NCBI GenBank assembly: GCA_015179045.1 | Contig: WHUZ01000004.1 | Span: 992,001 to 1,056,000, forward strand | Reading direction: 5' to 3' | Length of the DNA: 64,000 bases | Source: Kalaharituber pfeilii | Taxonomy: Eukaryota > Ascomycota > Pezizomycetes > Pezizales > Pezizaceae | Shown here: positions 55,108 through 64,000 of the stretch, in pieces | How positions within the stretch are numbered: position 1 is the first letter of the stretch | Layout: each line of letters begins with the position of its first letter | Position numbers and translations under genes: made by a program | The notes under the pieces: model-generated | The model's input: only the letters and a program-made list of their open reading frames with translations | Told to the model about the DNA's origin: nothing | The model's database searches: none

Positions 55108-55139
<32 letters not shown>
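54400..55139 (+). mobile_element. LINE-A, ORF1-only form
   Basis: ORF1 begins near 54484 (MDAILDSLRLQVEKGPVGSL), shifts frame in a C-run near 54568 and continues as a Pro/Thr-rich linker, then IVVHGIALRKDLGNVRRWME and KKTSSVVAYLDEASGSDRVR, ending WLRAEQYD at 54952. Tail A with outer stem CTCGC/GCGAG and poly(A) ends at 55139. No ORF2 is present. The 5' end is approximate and I found no duplication. Confidence 0.8.
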
Positions 55140-55144
<5 letters not shown>

Positions 55145-56555
55145 TATGCACGCGATTAATGAAAGATCAAACAGGAGAAAAAAGGAGACTCGGCTGGGAT
55201 GCAGGCTCGCAGCTTAGCATCCCGAATCACCACTCTCGACGAATCCGAGTCGGAAAACTAGAGAGGCAGATCTTAGCCAATGAAGTATCTGCCCCTCTTC
55301 CTCCCCCTCCAGTTGGCCTCACTCCTCCTCCAATCCTCGAAGGACCTCCGGCAAAGAAATCAATTATCCGCAAAGCCGAGCTAAAATGGAAAGAAAATGG
55401 CGTCCCGAAATCCATGATGATTAGGGTATGTATCGACGCTGGAGCAGAAACCTCAATGCTTTCCAACAAAATACCAGTCCCACGCATCAAAAGGAAAATC
55501 CCCATCAAGTTCAGAGGAGCCGGTGGAGTACCTCTACCCAATACCGGAACAGAATATGCTCCGAAACTCCAGATGACCCTCATCGATGATACCGGAAAAG
55601 TTCATAAGGAGCTCATCGACTTCGATATGGGCGATGGAGGATATGACTGATGCACTTCTGTCCATGACCTGGTTGGCTAGTCACCAGCCATACATTGATT
55701 GGGACTTAGGCTACGTCGAACTAAACCACGCCAAATGCTCAGAACATATCAAGGCTAGACGCTTTGAACTTTGCGAAGCGGAGGAACTATACACGACTGA
55801 AGAATGGCAAGCAGGGCAAGTATTTTTTGGTGGATACCTGCACATTGTGGGAAGGAAGATACCCCAAGTGTGCATTTACCAAACGGAAACCGGCAAGGAA
55901 GTAACCTTTGACCTAGCAGCATGGAAGAAGAAATTCCCAAAGGTTTTTGACCCCGAGACAGCAGCAAAACTACCTCCGCATCGATCATATGACCACCGCA
56001 TACCTCTACAAGAAGGCCAACAGCCACCCTGGAGACCCATCTACCGACTAAGTGAGAAAGAGTTGGAAATCCTTAAAGAATATATCGAACAGATGTTAAA
56101 GGAAGGAAAGATCCGACCCTCACAATCCCCAGCAGGCGCACCTATCCTGTTCGTTCCAAAAAAGAATGGCAAACTCCGCATGTGTGTCGACTATAGAGGC
56201 CTAAATCGAATCACTATCAAAAACCGCTACCCCCTCCCACTAATGGCAGAACTCCGAGATCGACTTCGCAAGGGCAAATACGTCACCGCCCTTGACTTAA
56301 AGAATGGATACAACTTAGTACGGATCGCCAAAGGGGATGAGTGGAAGACAGCATTTAGGACTAGGTACGGCCACTACGAATACACAGTTATGCCATTCGG
56401 ACTCTGCAATGCACCAGCAACCTTCCAGGAATTTATGAACGAAATCTTTAAAGATATGATCGACCAGGGTTTACTAGCATACATCGATGATCTACTCATA
56501 TATGCCGAGACTCTAGAAGAATATAATACAATTCTGGAGGAGATGTTTCAAGAAC
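55140..56555 (+). mobile_element. Ty3/gypsy pol fragment (protease, reverse transcriptase)
   Basis: The frame 55140-55650 includes the aspartic protease motif VCIDAGAETSML. A frameshift near 55630 leads to 55586-56555: the end of protease ([20 protein letters not shown]), a linker, then [33 protein letters not shown] with the first catalytic Asp, [16 protein letters not shown] and [10 protein letters not shown] with the catalytic DD. It stops abruptly at NTILEEM, where copia-like sequence begins (56561), so RNase H and integrase are missing. The left edge is set by the poly(A) of the LINE-A copy. Confidence 0.88.
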
Positions 56556-56560
56556 TTATT

Positions 56561-56790
56561 CTCCCACATGTTTTGTATTTACCTGACTGGAATGAAGGAT
56601 GATTGGTTTCGTGGAATCAGCAGGCTGATCAGAAGAGATTTCGGATAATTGGTGAGGATGACTGGGTCAGGATTGTTAGGAAGTCAGATATCTTACAAGT
56701 GTGCGGTTCTGGCATGGAGCACAGGTATTCGCACGGAGGCGGAATTTGTCGAGACTGCAGCCCAGCCCCTTCTCACCGACGATGGCAAGG
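56561..56790 (+). mobile_element. Ty1/copia fragment, inverted-repeat arm 1
   Basis: Encodes [18 protein letters not shown], like the segment between protease and the GAG-pre-integrase region of copia polyproteins, then sequence around RFRIIGEDDWVRIVRKSDIL. It is a near-identical inverted copy of 57135-57355. It joins directly to the truncated Ty3 reverse transcriptase on its left. Confidence 0.75.
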
Positions 56791-57134
56791 ACGTTGCAAT
56801 GTCCGGGGATGACCAACCGCGACGAGTTACATATACAGCCCCACGCCAAATCGAAGGATGGGACGCCCCACCAAGCCAATACATGGTACAGGAACAATTC
56901 CTACCCGCAGTGCTACCGCAAATCACTCGCCTCCCTACGTTCGCGCAGCCAACCCCGCTCAAGACACTAGCGATGTTCTAAGTTGACCTCTCACTTAACG
57001 CTCTCGCGTAACCTTCCGCTTCGCTGCCTTCGTGAACTCAGAACCACTTCCGCAAACGCAGCGACGCCCACGCTAACCACCGGTGACCGCCGGTAGTACG
57101 GTCGGGATATATAGAGGTGTCCGGCGCTGTCCAG

Positions 57135-57525
57135 CCGCTCGAAACTGCGCATGTAAAAATACCTGTGCTCCATGCCAGAGCTGCACATTTGTCAGATATC
57201 CGACTTCCTAACAATCCTGACCCAGTCATCCTCACCAATTATCCGAAATCTCTTTTGATCAGCCAGCTGATTCCATGAGACCAATCATCCTTCATTCCAG
57301 TCAGGTAAATACAAAACATGTGGGAGAATAAGTTCTTGAACACGACCATCCTTCTTAACACTCAATCTAACACTTCCCTTATGCGTACTCCAGAGTACGG
57401 TACCCCTTACCCGATATCCGCCTCGCCCCATGTGGTAGCCGCAGCCGCGGGGTCTACACTTTTCTGGCGCGATACGACCCCTTTTATCTTCTCGCCCCTT
57501 CAGCCTCCGTTCCTTTTTTGGCAAC
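57135..57525 (-). mobile_element. Ty1/copia fragment, inverted-repeat arm 2
   Basis: The minus-strand frame 57524-57285 reads GTVLWSTHKGSVRLSVKKDG then [18 protein letters not shown], extending about 170 nt further upstream in the polyprotein than arm 1. The two arms face each other across about 345 bp and would form a long hairpin in a read-through RNA. Confidence 0.75.
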
Positions 57526-57744
57526 TTGAATTTTAGCCCTGTGAGGAAAGTTGAATTTTAGCCCTACGAGGAAAGTTGAATTTTGACCCTATGAACCTTT
57601 GACTTAGCAGAATGGGAAAGAAGATTCCCGAAGGTCTTTGACCCTGAAGGTTGATATCAACAGGACGAACGCTCGGAAGCCACTTCGCAACCACAACGAC
57701 CCCCACTGCGAAACCTACACAGATCGAAAGCTCTCGGTGCACTG

Positions 57745-57840
57745 AGACTTTTGATCAAATTTTTATTCCAAGATACCCAACTACTGAAGTTTCCCCTTAG
57801 TGTAAAGTTTTGAGGAAATCTTCAGCTCCCCACTCCGTCT
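57745..57840 (+). mobile_element. Second copy of the copia spacer
   Basis: About 95 bp similar to 54208-54295 (AATTTTTATTCCAA, TTTCCCC, GAGGAA, CTTCAGCTC blocks), so part of the gag-to-protease spacer is repeated here. The sequence downstream, to about 58440, is unassigned. Confidence 0.6.
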
Positions 57841-58479
57841 CCGTTGCCAGCACACCACCATCCCTGACTTCTTGGCACTCCCACCAATGGATCGGACCAA
57901 ATAGATTTATGGCATTGGGCAGTCCCAGCACCGAAAAACACGCCAAAACAACTCTGGCCAAGAGTACCCGTCTCCAGGCCCCACTGTACAAATCTATCGC
58001 AGATCGGCTCGGCTGTGTCAATATGTCCGATATGCTTGATGCCGTGGGAGATGTCATCGAACACATAGACGCTTGCATAAGATTCTTTCCGCTCGAAAGC
58101 GGGATTACTAGAGGTTATAAGCCCGGCGCTCCACTAGCCACCCCCGATATTCAACACGTTACCTTATTCATCACTTATCGCTCATCGGAGCTCATCACTT
58201 GCCGCTCATCGGAGCTTATTCTTTTAAAGATGTGGAAGAAAGAAGTATATTCGCTCTCTCCGTTACTTGGGAGCACACTGATCTATCTACATTCTATGGA
58301 CGAAATCTCCATCCTTTTATACCTTGACGAACAGCTTTCTACTCGCTTTTCCTGCCCTCTGCCTTCCGGTCTATCATCCACAACTGTCCATTTATGGACT
58401 GTCACCACAGGAGCATTTTTGTCCTAGTTCGTTCTTGGCTATTTCGGAGTTAATTATTTTCAACGATTCTCTACACTCA

Positions 58480-60117
58480 ACCCCTACTACGAACTTACCG
58501 CTGCAATCATGCAATCAGAAAGCGCATCTTCCTCTTCCTCCACAGCGAAGTCTACATCAATTCTCGATATTTCAGAGGTGCTGAAAATTACCCCTCGAAT
58601 TTCAATAAAGTTACTAATGACAAGACCAGAAGACAAGACCAAACTTTGAGCCAACAGACACGTTCCTGGCGAAATCAGGCGTGTGCATCGCTTCATTGCT
58701 GCTCTTGCACTAGTGATGAGGACGGAAACATGCACAGAAATACACAATATACACCTGAGGAAACTCTCAAAGGAAGGGGAACCACAGACTGACTCGGAGA
58801 AACCACCAAAGCTGTCATATGCAGCAGTTGTCTCCCAGAACATTCCGCCAAGCACACCCCCGGAAGGGGACAATTCTGACCGACCTCCGGTGGCACCACC
58901 CAAAAGCCGAACAAAGTCCACTGCTTTCCAGTCCAAGGAAGTGAAAGGGGACAGAGTACCAGCCCCCCCAAGCAGAAAATGTCCAAGAAACCATCTCCAA
59001 CACCATTTCCGAAGTAGGGGGAAGAGAAGAGTGGGAGACCTCAATCTCAGGAGCCGGAAGAGAAGAGGGCTGTTCTTTTCTCGGACGGCAGCAAGATCGA
59101 GGACAGTAAGGTAGGAGCGGGGTGTGGGGGAGGTCGGCGGCAGTGGCGGAGGTGGTGGGGAGAACTGCGACGGTCTTCGATGGGGAGGTGAGGGGGGTGA
59201 GAAGAGCTTTGGAGAGTGTAGGAGAGGAAGTCCCAGTACTAATCTGCCTGGATTCCAAAGCCGCTGTCATGGAGATTCAGAAGGCGGGCAGGGAAGGAAA
59301 GGGAAAAACGGAAGACGTGAGGAGGCGGTGGATGCGGTAGCGAGAAGGAAAAGGAAGGGGGGGGATGCGAAACTGTTGTGGGTAAAAGCGCACATCGGAA
59401 TCGCAGGCAACGAGAAGGCAGATGAGATGGCAAAGAAGGGACGGTGCAAAAGGGGAGGGAGGTGGCCACCGGGAGCGGGGTGCGCCAGAGAGTCAAGGCA
59501 TGAAGAAAGGAGAAGAGGGAAGTGAGGGGGTATGGGGGAGGGAAGGCCATGTTATGGAACAGAGTGGCGGTGTCCAACTTCACAGCCATGCGCCTGGAAA
59601 GAGGGAGGTGCAGGCATGGTTGAAGAGGATAGGAGTGGCGGAATCGGAGAAGTGCAGCTGCGGGGAGGTCCAGACGGGGGAGCACCTAGCCTTCCAGTGC
59701 AGTCAGCAGAGGTTTCGTCCAGAAGGCTTTAGAGAATGGGGGGACATGGAGAAGAACTGGAAAAGGACGGCGGAGAATGGGAGGAGTGGGATGAGTTGGA
59801 AAGGTTCTTTTCCGGGACCAGGTTTTAGAAGCGCGCGATTTACCGACCCGGGTCGGGAATAAGGAGGGGGATGACGTCATGTAACGAGAAATTTTCGTTT
59901 CGGGCTGCGAAGGAGAGGAGAGAGGAAGGAGAGAGGAGAGGTGGAGAGATATAGGGGAGCCTCCCCGATGCAGAGACCAGAAGAACCGTCCGGAAGTTTC
60001 TGGAATCAGGTTTTAGAAGGGGGTGGAACGGGGATGTGTATATAGAACTTTCTTTGACTCCGGGGCTTGCCCAGGGACCCTGCCATGGCTTGGCGCTGCA
60101 AGCGGGTTACGTGAGTG

Positions 60118-60149
<32 letters not shown>

Positions 60150-60705
60150 ATTTCCGAAGCTAATCCCAAAGGAAAGGACACTCCCGCAATCCGGTCGTGC
60201 GATGGGTAGTGCATGAAAATTGAGGTGACAAAGAAACTCGGGAAAGTAAGAGATTGAATGGAATACGAACCCATGGATGGGAAAGATTGTTGCGGCAAGA
60301 TGGTTGGTGAAGAAAGAGAGGAGGGTGGGAAAGAAGGCTAGCTCGGTTGTTATCTACCTGGAGGGGGAGGTGGAATTGGATAGCCAAACACCAGCGAAGG
60401 TAAGGTTGTCAGGCAAGTGGTACGATTCGTGCCTGGATGACTGGAACAGAACAAAGGTGGACAGAAAGGGGAAGGAGAAGGCACATGAGGACATGATGGG
60501 AGTGGATGATATTCACAAGGACCAGTGACCTCGGAGGCCTTAGGAGGGTAAAGAGACGTTACTTTTGTTTGTGTTTTTTTGTTTTAGGGACGCTTTTGTA
60601 TGTAGTTGTTTTAGTGCCTGTCTCCGGGCCATCTTTAGTCCAAGGACCCTGCCATGGCTGACAGCTGCAAGCGGGGTTACGTGATATATATTTAAAGAAA
60701 AAAAA
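58480..60705 (+). mobile_element. LINE-B, ORF1-only form, nearly full length, split by another LINE-B
   Basis: ORF1 opens at ATG 58509 (MQSESASSSSSTAKSTSILD), has a stop and shift near 58650-58690, continues PPKLSYAAVVSQNIPPSTPP and a Pro/Ser linker to 59014, and after the nested element (59015-60146) resumes as LTKKLGKV-type sequence and SSVVIYLEGEVELDSQTPAK, ending near 60528. A 3' UTR and tail B (CCCTGCCATGGC, GCGGGGTTACGTGA) follow at 60647-60705. No ORF2 sequence lies between ORF1 and the tail. Frameshifts show it is not functional as read. Confidence 0.82.
59015..60146 (+). mobile_element. LINE-B 3' part (RNase H, CCHC-like end, tail B)
   Basis: A 1132-bp insertion flanked by the 13-bp duplication ACCATTTCCGAAG at 59002-59014 and 60147-60159. 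It encodes RNase H (VLICLDSKAAVMEIQKAGRE; LLWVKAHIGIAGNEKADEMA with frame changes), the C-terminal knuckle EKCSCGEVQTGEHLAFQC, then a long 3' UTR and tail B with poly(A). It is a 5'-truncated LINE-B. The RT is absent. Confidence 0.93.
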
Positions 60706-61019
60706 GGTACTAAATGGACACACTGGTGCACAGGACTGTCAGATAGTTCCATGCTTTACTTATTGTTTTTCGGATCACAGTTACTAGTAGGTTATTGAAA
60801 CGTCGTCTGCGAACCAAAACCTCTCGGTACAGGCACTTTCTGCCTTTACGTGCATTGACCGCCTACCCCACTTTGATTCCACGACTACAATACCAGGTGC
60901 CGCATAATGCATGCAATCAATCTATCAGTCGTAACCCATATGTGCACACGCATGACTGTGCTTGTACTCCAACTGGGGCATGTAACATAAAGGTACGATT
61001 TAAGTAGAGAAAAGTTGTT
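60706..61019. other. Short intervening stretch
   Basis: No gene recognised between the LINE-B and the MULE. Confidence 0.4.
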
Positions 61020-63030
61020 GCGGAATGTCTCCATCCAGCACTTTTCTGACTGGATGGAAGTAGGGATAAAAGGCGCTAGCCATATATATATTTAAAGCAT
61101 CCGCTAATCTACTAGTACATACAACCCATGTTCACACCCATGTTCACATCATTATCCACCACGCCACCAGACCATCTAATCCAGTACTTGAGTATCTACT
61201 TCAGTATCCTTCTGAACTATCCTACGTGACTGCAGAACAATCACATCCTGAGTATGATTATGTGCACTATCATCACACTCCTGAATTTAAAACTCCTGAA
61301 TTTCTTGATCTTCCGGCATTTCAGTCACTTTCCTCTGTAAATGTTCTGATGCTGCAGTCACTTTTCGCCGTGAGTGCAGAATGATAACATCCTGAGTATG
61401 ATTTTCAGCAATATTATCACGTTTTTGGATAGCTTGACGTTTAGCTAACCCAGCTTCAGCCACTTCAGCACCAGTAGGCCAACGAGCAGTACCTTTTGTC
61501 TTTGCGTTACGTGAGGTTGGGGTACCAGATGCTGTTCGAAACTGGGTCCGAAAGCTTGGTTCTGGAGAAGATAAAAGGGTGGTTGGGAAAGTGGGAGTTT
61601 TCCAACGAGTTTGCAATGCTTCAACAGTTTGTTGAAACTCTTGAACTTAATGTTCTGCTATATGAGCTGGTTGTGCTGCAAAATGGCTCTCAAGATTGTA
61701 TGTTGTCTGAACAAAGTTGTATCGACTTTGAAGGTCAGGTAAGAGATTAGGTGTTAGAAGTGGAGTAGATAATGAGGTCTGAGTATTGTGAAGAGTTATA
61801 GTTCAGTGTTGATATGGATCCTATACCGATTTGTCGAGATGCTAACAAGGATGAATAAGTGAAAGTGAGATAGACTCCTTAAGAAGAAAAAAATGTGCTC
61901 AGAAAGTATTGACATGGGATAGTATATTGGATAATAACCAAGCATGTAGTACAAGAAGTATTTCCTATAGCTTTAACAGAATCAGAGTCCTAGTAAGTAG
62001 GAGATGATGCTGCTTGCCATTTATATTTTAACATGTCGATGCAATACATAGTAACATGCTCCTGTAACTGTGAAAATGCTCTGATACTAGTACTGTCTAG
62101 ATGAAGTAGCCAATGACGCTTAAGGTGACTGTGGTTCTCGGCCAATGAAGTATCATCACTGACTTTATCGAAGTACCATGCCTTTATATATTTTTTTTTT
62201 TTTTTTTTTTTTTATAGATATAGATTAGAAGAAATACTTACTAGATGACGAATGGCTTCATTAAGATTATGCCTTGGATCTAAAAATGCTTTAATTGCAG
62301 GATAAAGACTTTCAGCTCGCTATGTACTATAGCAACAAGATTTCTATAGTTGCGTGTATGAATTTGAAGTACTTGATGTGTTTTAGAAAGCCAAAACTCA
62401 TCAATATACTAACGTTTAATAGGTAGTAACACCTCTTGCATATCATTGAAGACTTTTTCAAAAGCTTCCCAAGATATACACTGTATCCAAGCTCAAATAC
62501 GCAGATGAACAATCTTTAGTGCATCCTCACTTGCAACCTCAGATGTCATTCTCTTACGTACTATACAGACCTGGTTCCAGATATTCTGAAACATATGCCA
62601 AGTACAGAACTGATGTTTCATTTCAGGATGAATACTCGCAATTGCACTTTGTAAAGCTAGTCCTTGATCAATTATGCAAACACTTGGTGGCTTGCAGTCA
62701 TTCCATATCAGTTGCTGCATAGCTTTTAAAGCATGCTCAATGTTAGCTGTATTCTCACTACGAATAAAGCACAAGCGAATAAGAAACATAGCACCAGAAT
62801 TGGTAACTCCAACAACTGATAGAAGGGGCATCTTATGTTTATTAATATGAAATATAGCATCCAACTCTATCATGAAACCAGATACAAAGCGTTTTGCTCG
62901 ATGAATTTAACTGTTAGAACATGGATTGTATGTACTAGTAGATTAGCGGATGCTTTGAATATATATATAGCTAGCGTCTTTTATCCCTACTTCCATCCAG
63001 TCAGAAAAGTGACTGGATGGAGACATTCCG
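61020..63030 (-). mobile_element. MULE copy with catalytic-domain remnant, 2.0 kb
   Basis: Ends of about 100 bp (CGGAATGTCTCCATCC; right complement ending GACATTCCG) match 38081-39203, with the same terminal hairpins. GAAAAGTTGTT at 61009-61019 and 63031-63041 is an 11-bp duplication. The minus-strand frame from 62873 encodes the MULE transposase core: IELDAIFHINKHKMPLLSVV (first Asp), CIIDQGLALQSAI (second Asp) and HQFCTWHMFQNIW. The carboxyl-terminal part (61616-61287) matches the smaller copy. Stops between the blocks, loss of the amino-terminal part and a T23 run at 62191-62213 show decay. Confidence 0.88.
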
Positions 63031-63274
63031 GAAAAGTTGTTTAAGTCAGTTAAACGACTTTACTTGAAGCTGATAAAAGATTTGTGGAATAGATTGTTTA
63101 CTGTATACAAGTACGTACTCTTAAACATACAGTGTAGGCTACATCTGGCATAACATCTAGGAGCTGTGTAGAGTTACAGAGTTTACTTCCATTCATACTC
63201 GATTTTTCATTACTTCATCTATAAGATTTTTATGCAGCAGTTGCCCTTGTACCTGTCTATACAGCTTCTTTGTT

Positions 63275-63345
63275 TTTTTGTTTTTTTTTGTGTGTGTCAC
63301 GTAACCCCGCATACAAGCTCTCAGTCTATCATAGGGCAGGACCCC
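63275..63345 (-). mobile_element. Tail B, variant, with uncertain ends
   Basis: A T/G-rich run, GTGTCACGTAACCCCGC, then a hairpin-like region to ATAGGGCAGG. ACAGCTT near 63264 and again near 63359 could be a short duplication, which would place the right end about 15 bases further. Confidence 0.6.
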
Positions 63346-63579
63346 TTTATTACTCGGAGACAGCTTTGTGACACCGGATTGCGGGCCAGATCACACATGC
63401 TACCTAATATCTGTGATCTAACTACACAACCTTGCCGTGGCTGTAGGTAAACAAATGCAGACAGTAGACCAAGCTCAGCCATACACACAATGGGTTCTTA
63501 ACCAGTCTCTACCGTGTCCCTCCCAGCCCTACCTACCGGCCTTCCTTTGTCTTTCCTTCCCTATCCCACTCATATGCAT

Positions 63580-63796
63580 CCCATCTATACTTCTTAACTC
63601 CAATGCGTAGAGTCTCTGGTATTTGACTAGTCCTACCTGTCCCTGCCTCCTCTCTTACTTCAACAACCATCGAGCCTCAGCGATCTTTGTGCCCAATTCA
63701 TTATCCACCTCCAACCATTCCCAAGTCTCTTGGTCACTGCTATCCTTACCAATAGTAGTTCATGGGATAGTAGTGACCAAATATTGCAGGTCGGTA
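63580..63796 (+). mobile_element. LINE ORF1 fragment
   Basis: The frame ending in LPIVVHGIVVTKYCRS matches the ORF1 motif VVHGIALTKKLGKV seen at 35.8 and 54.7 kb. It is cut at 63797 by a LINE-A copy in the opposite orientation. Confidence 0.65.
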
Positions 63797-64000
63797 TTTT
63801 TTTTTTTTTTTTTTTGATTTCATTACTCGCATGCCGCCCTATGGGCTATGGCGAGGGTTTTATTAAAAGAAATAGAAAAAATAACGATTAGATACATGAT
63901 GCCCGCGGTTCACATGGTATTGCGGGGGAGCGGTCAGCAGTCTGAATCATCTCCGTCCTCTTTCAGTCTCGTACTGGCTCGCCTTGAGCGATCTCCCTCC
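63797..64000 (-). mobile_element. LINE-A, ORF1-only form, continuing past the window edge
   Basis: A T-run at 63797-63815, tail A (CATTACTCGCATGCCGCCC, ending GGCTATGGCGAGG), about 80 nt of 3' UTR and, on the minus strand near 63960-64000, an ORF1 end resembling KASQYETERGR. The rest lies outside the window. Confidence 0.75.

Noticed and set aside
62185..62220. Mini-retroposon at the T-run near 62191
   Set aside because: The T-run has neither tail hairpin nor duplication beside it; it may be a simple expansion.
1..64000. CRISPR array or prokaryotic operons
   Set aside because: No spaced direct repeats of CRISPR type; splice sites, poly(A) retroposons and fungal gene families show a eukaryotic nuclear origin.
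1..64000. RIP as the general cause of transposon decay
   Set aside because: Most LINE and MULE copies keep CpA/TpG and GC-rich segments; lesions are mainly indels and truncations. Only 12931-13460 is strongly AT-biased.

Overview
The window looks like nuclear DNA of a filamentous ascomycete (Pezizomycotina). Supporting signs are short phase-conserved introns (54 to 410 bp), a DUF7708-like/NACHT/ankyrin NLR of the fungal type, a small secreted protein, and a transposon set typical of such fungi (Tad-like LINEs with RNase H, MULE, hAT, pogo/Tc1-like MITEs, Ty3 and Ty1 fragments). The order cannot be fixed from the sequence; a repeat-rich Pezizomycete is only one possibility. No rRNA, tRNA or CRISPR array was found.

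Host genes are few: an NLR at 2.06-6.93 kb carrying four apparent frameshifts and one stop; a small secreted protein at 11.42-11.74 kb (minus); an intact two-exon methyltransferase-like gene at 21.47-24.46 kb (minus); an intact single-exon gene of unknown function at 31.46-32.56 kb; and a coding-like sequence at 37.88-39.54 kb (minus) split by a MULE. Most of the rest is transposon sequence or DNA with no visible genes. Layout: 0-2 kb LTR remnant; 2-7 kb NLR; 7-16 kb LINE fragments and mini-retroposons around an AT-rich block; 16-21 kb MITEs; 21-24.5 kb methyltransferase; 25-31 kb gene-poor with a pogo-like composite; 31.5-32.6 kb gene; 33-48 kb dense nested MULE, LINE, hAT and pogo DNA; 49-50 kb solo LTR; 52-58 kb broken Ty1 and Ty3 sequence; 58-61 kb LINE within LINE; 61-63 kb MULE.

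The most striking feature is a retroposon system working at three sizes and joined by its 3' end. Two tail families, here called A and B, each fold into a hairpin followed by poly(A). The same tails end (i) 5'-truncated Tad-like LINE copies with ORF2/RNase H, (ii) shorter elements in which the end of ORF1 runs straight into the tail with no ORF2, and (iii) at least 22 insertions only about 42-83 nt long that hold little more than one hairpin plus poly(A), yet are flanked by 8-15 bp target-site duplications. Compensatory changes in the hairpin stems between copies support selection on RNA structure, presumably for recognition by the LINE reverse transcriptase. These mini-insertions lie in an NLR intron, in LINEs, in a pogo relic, in a Ty1 gag and between genes.
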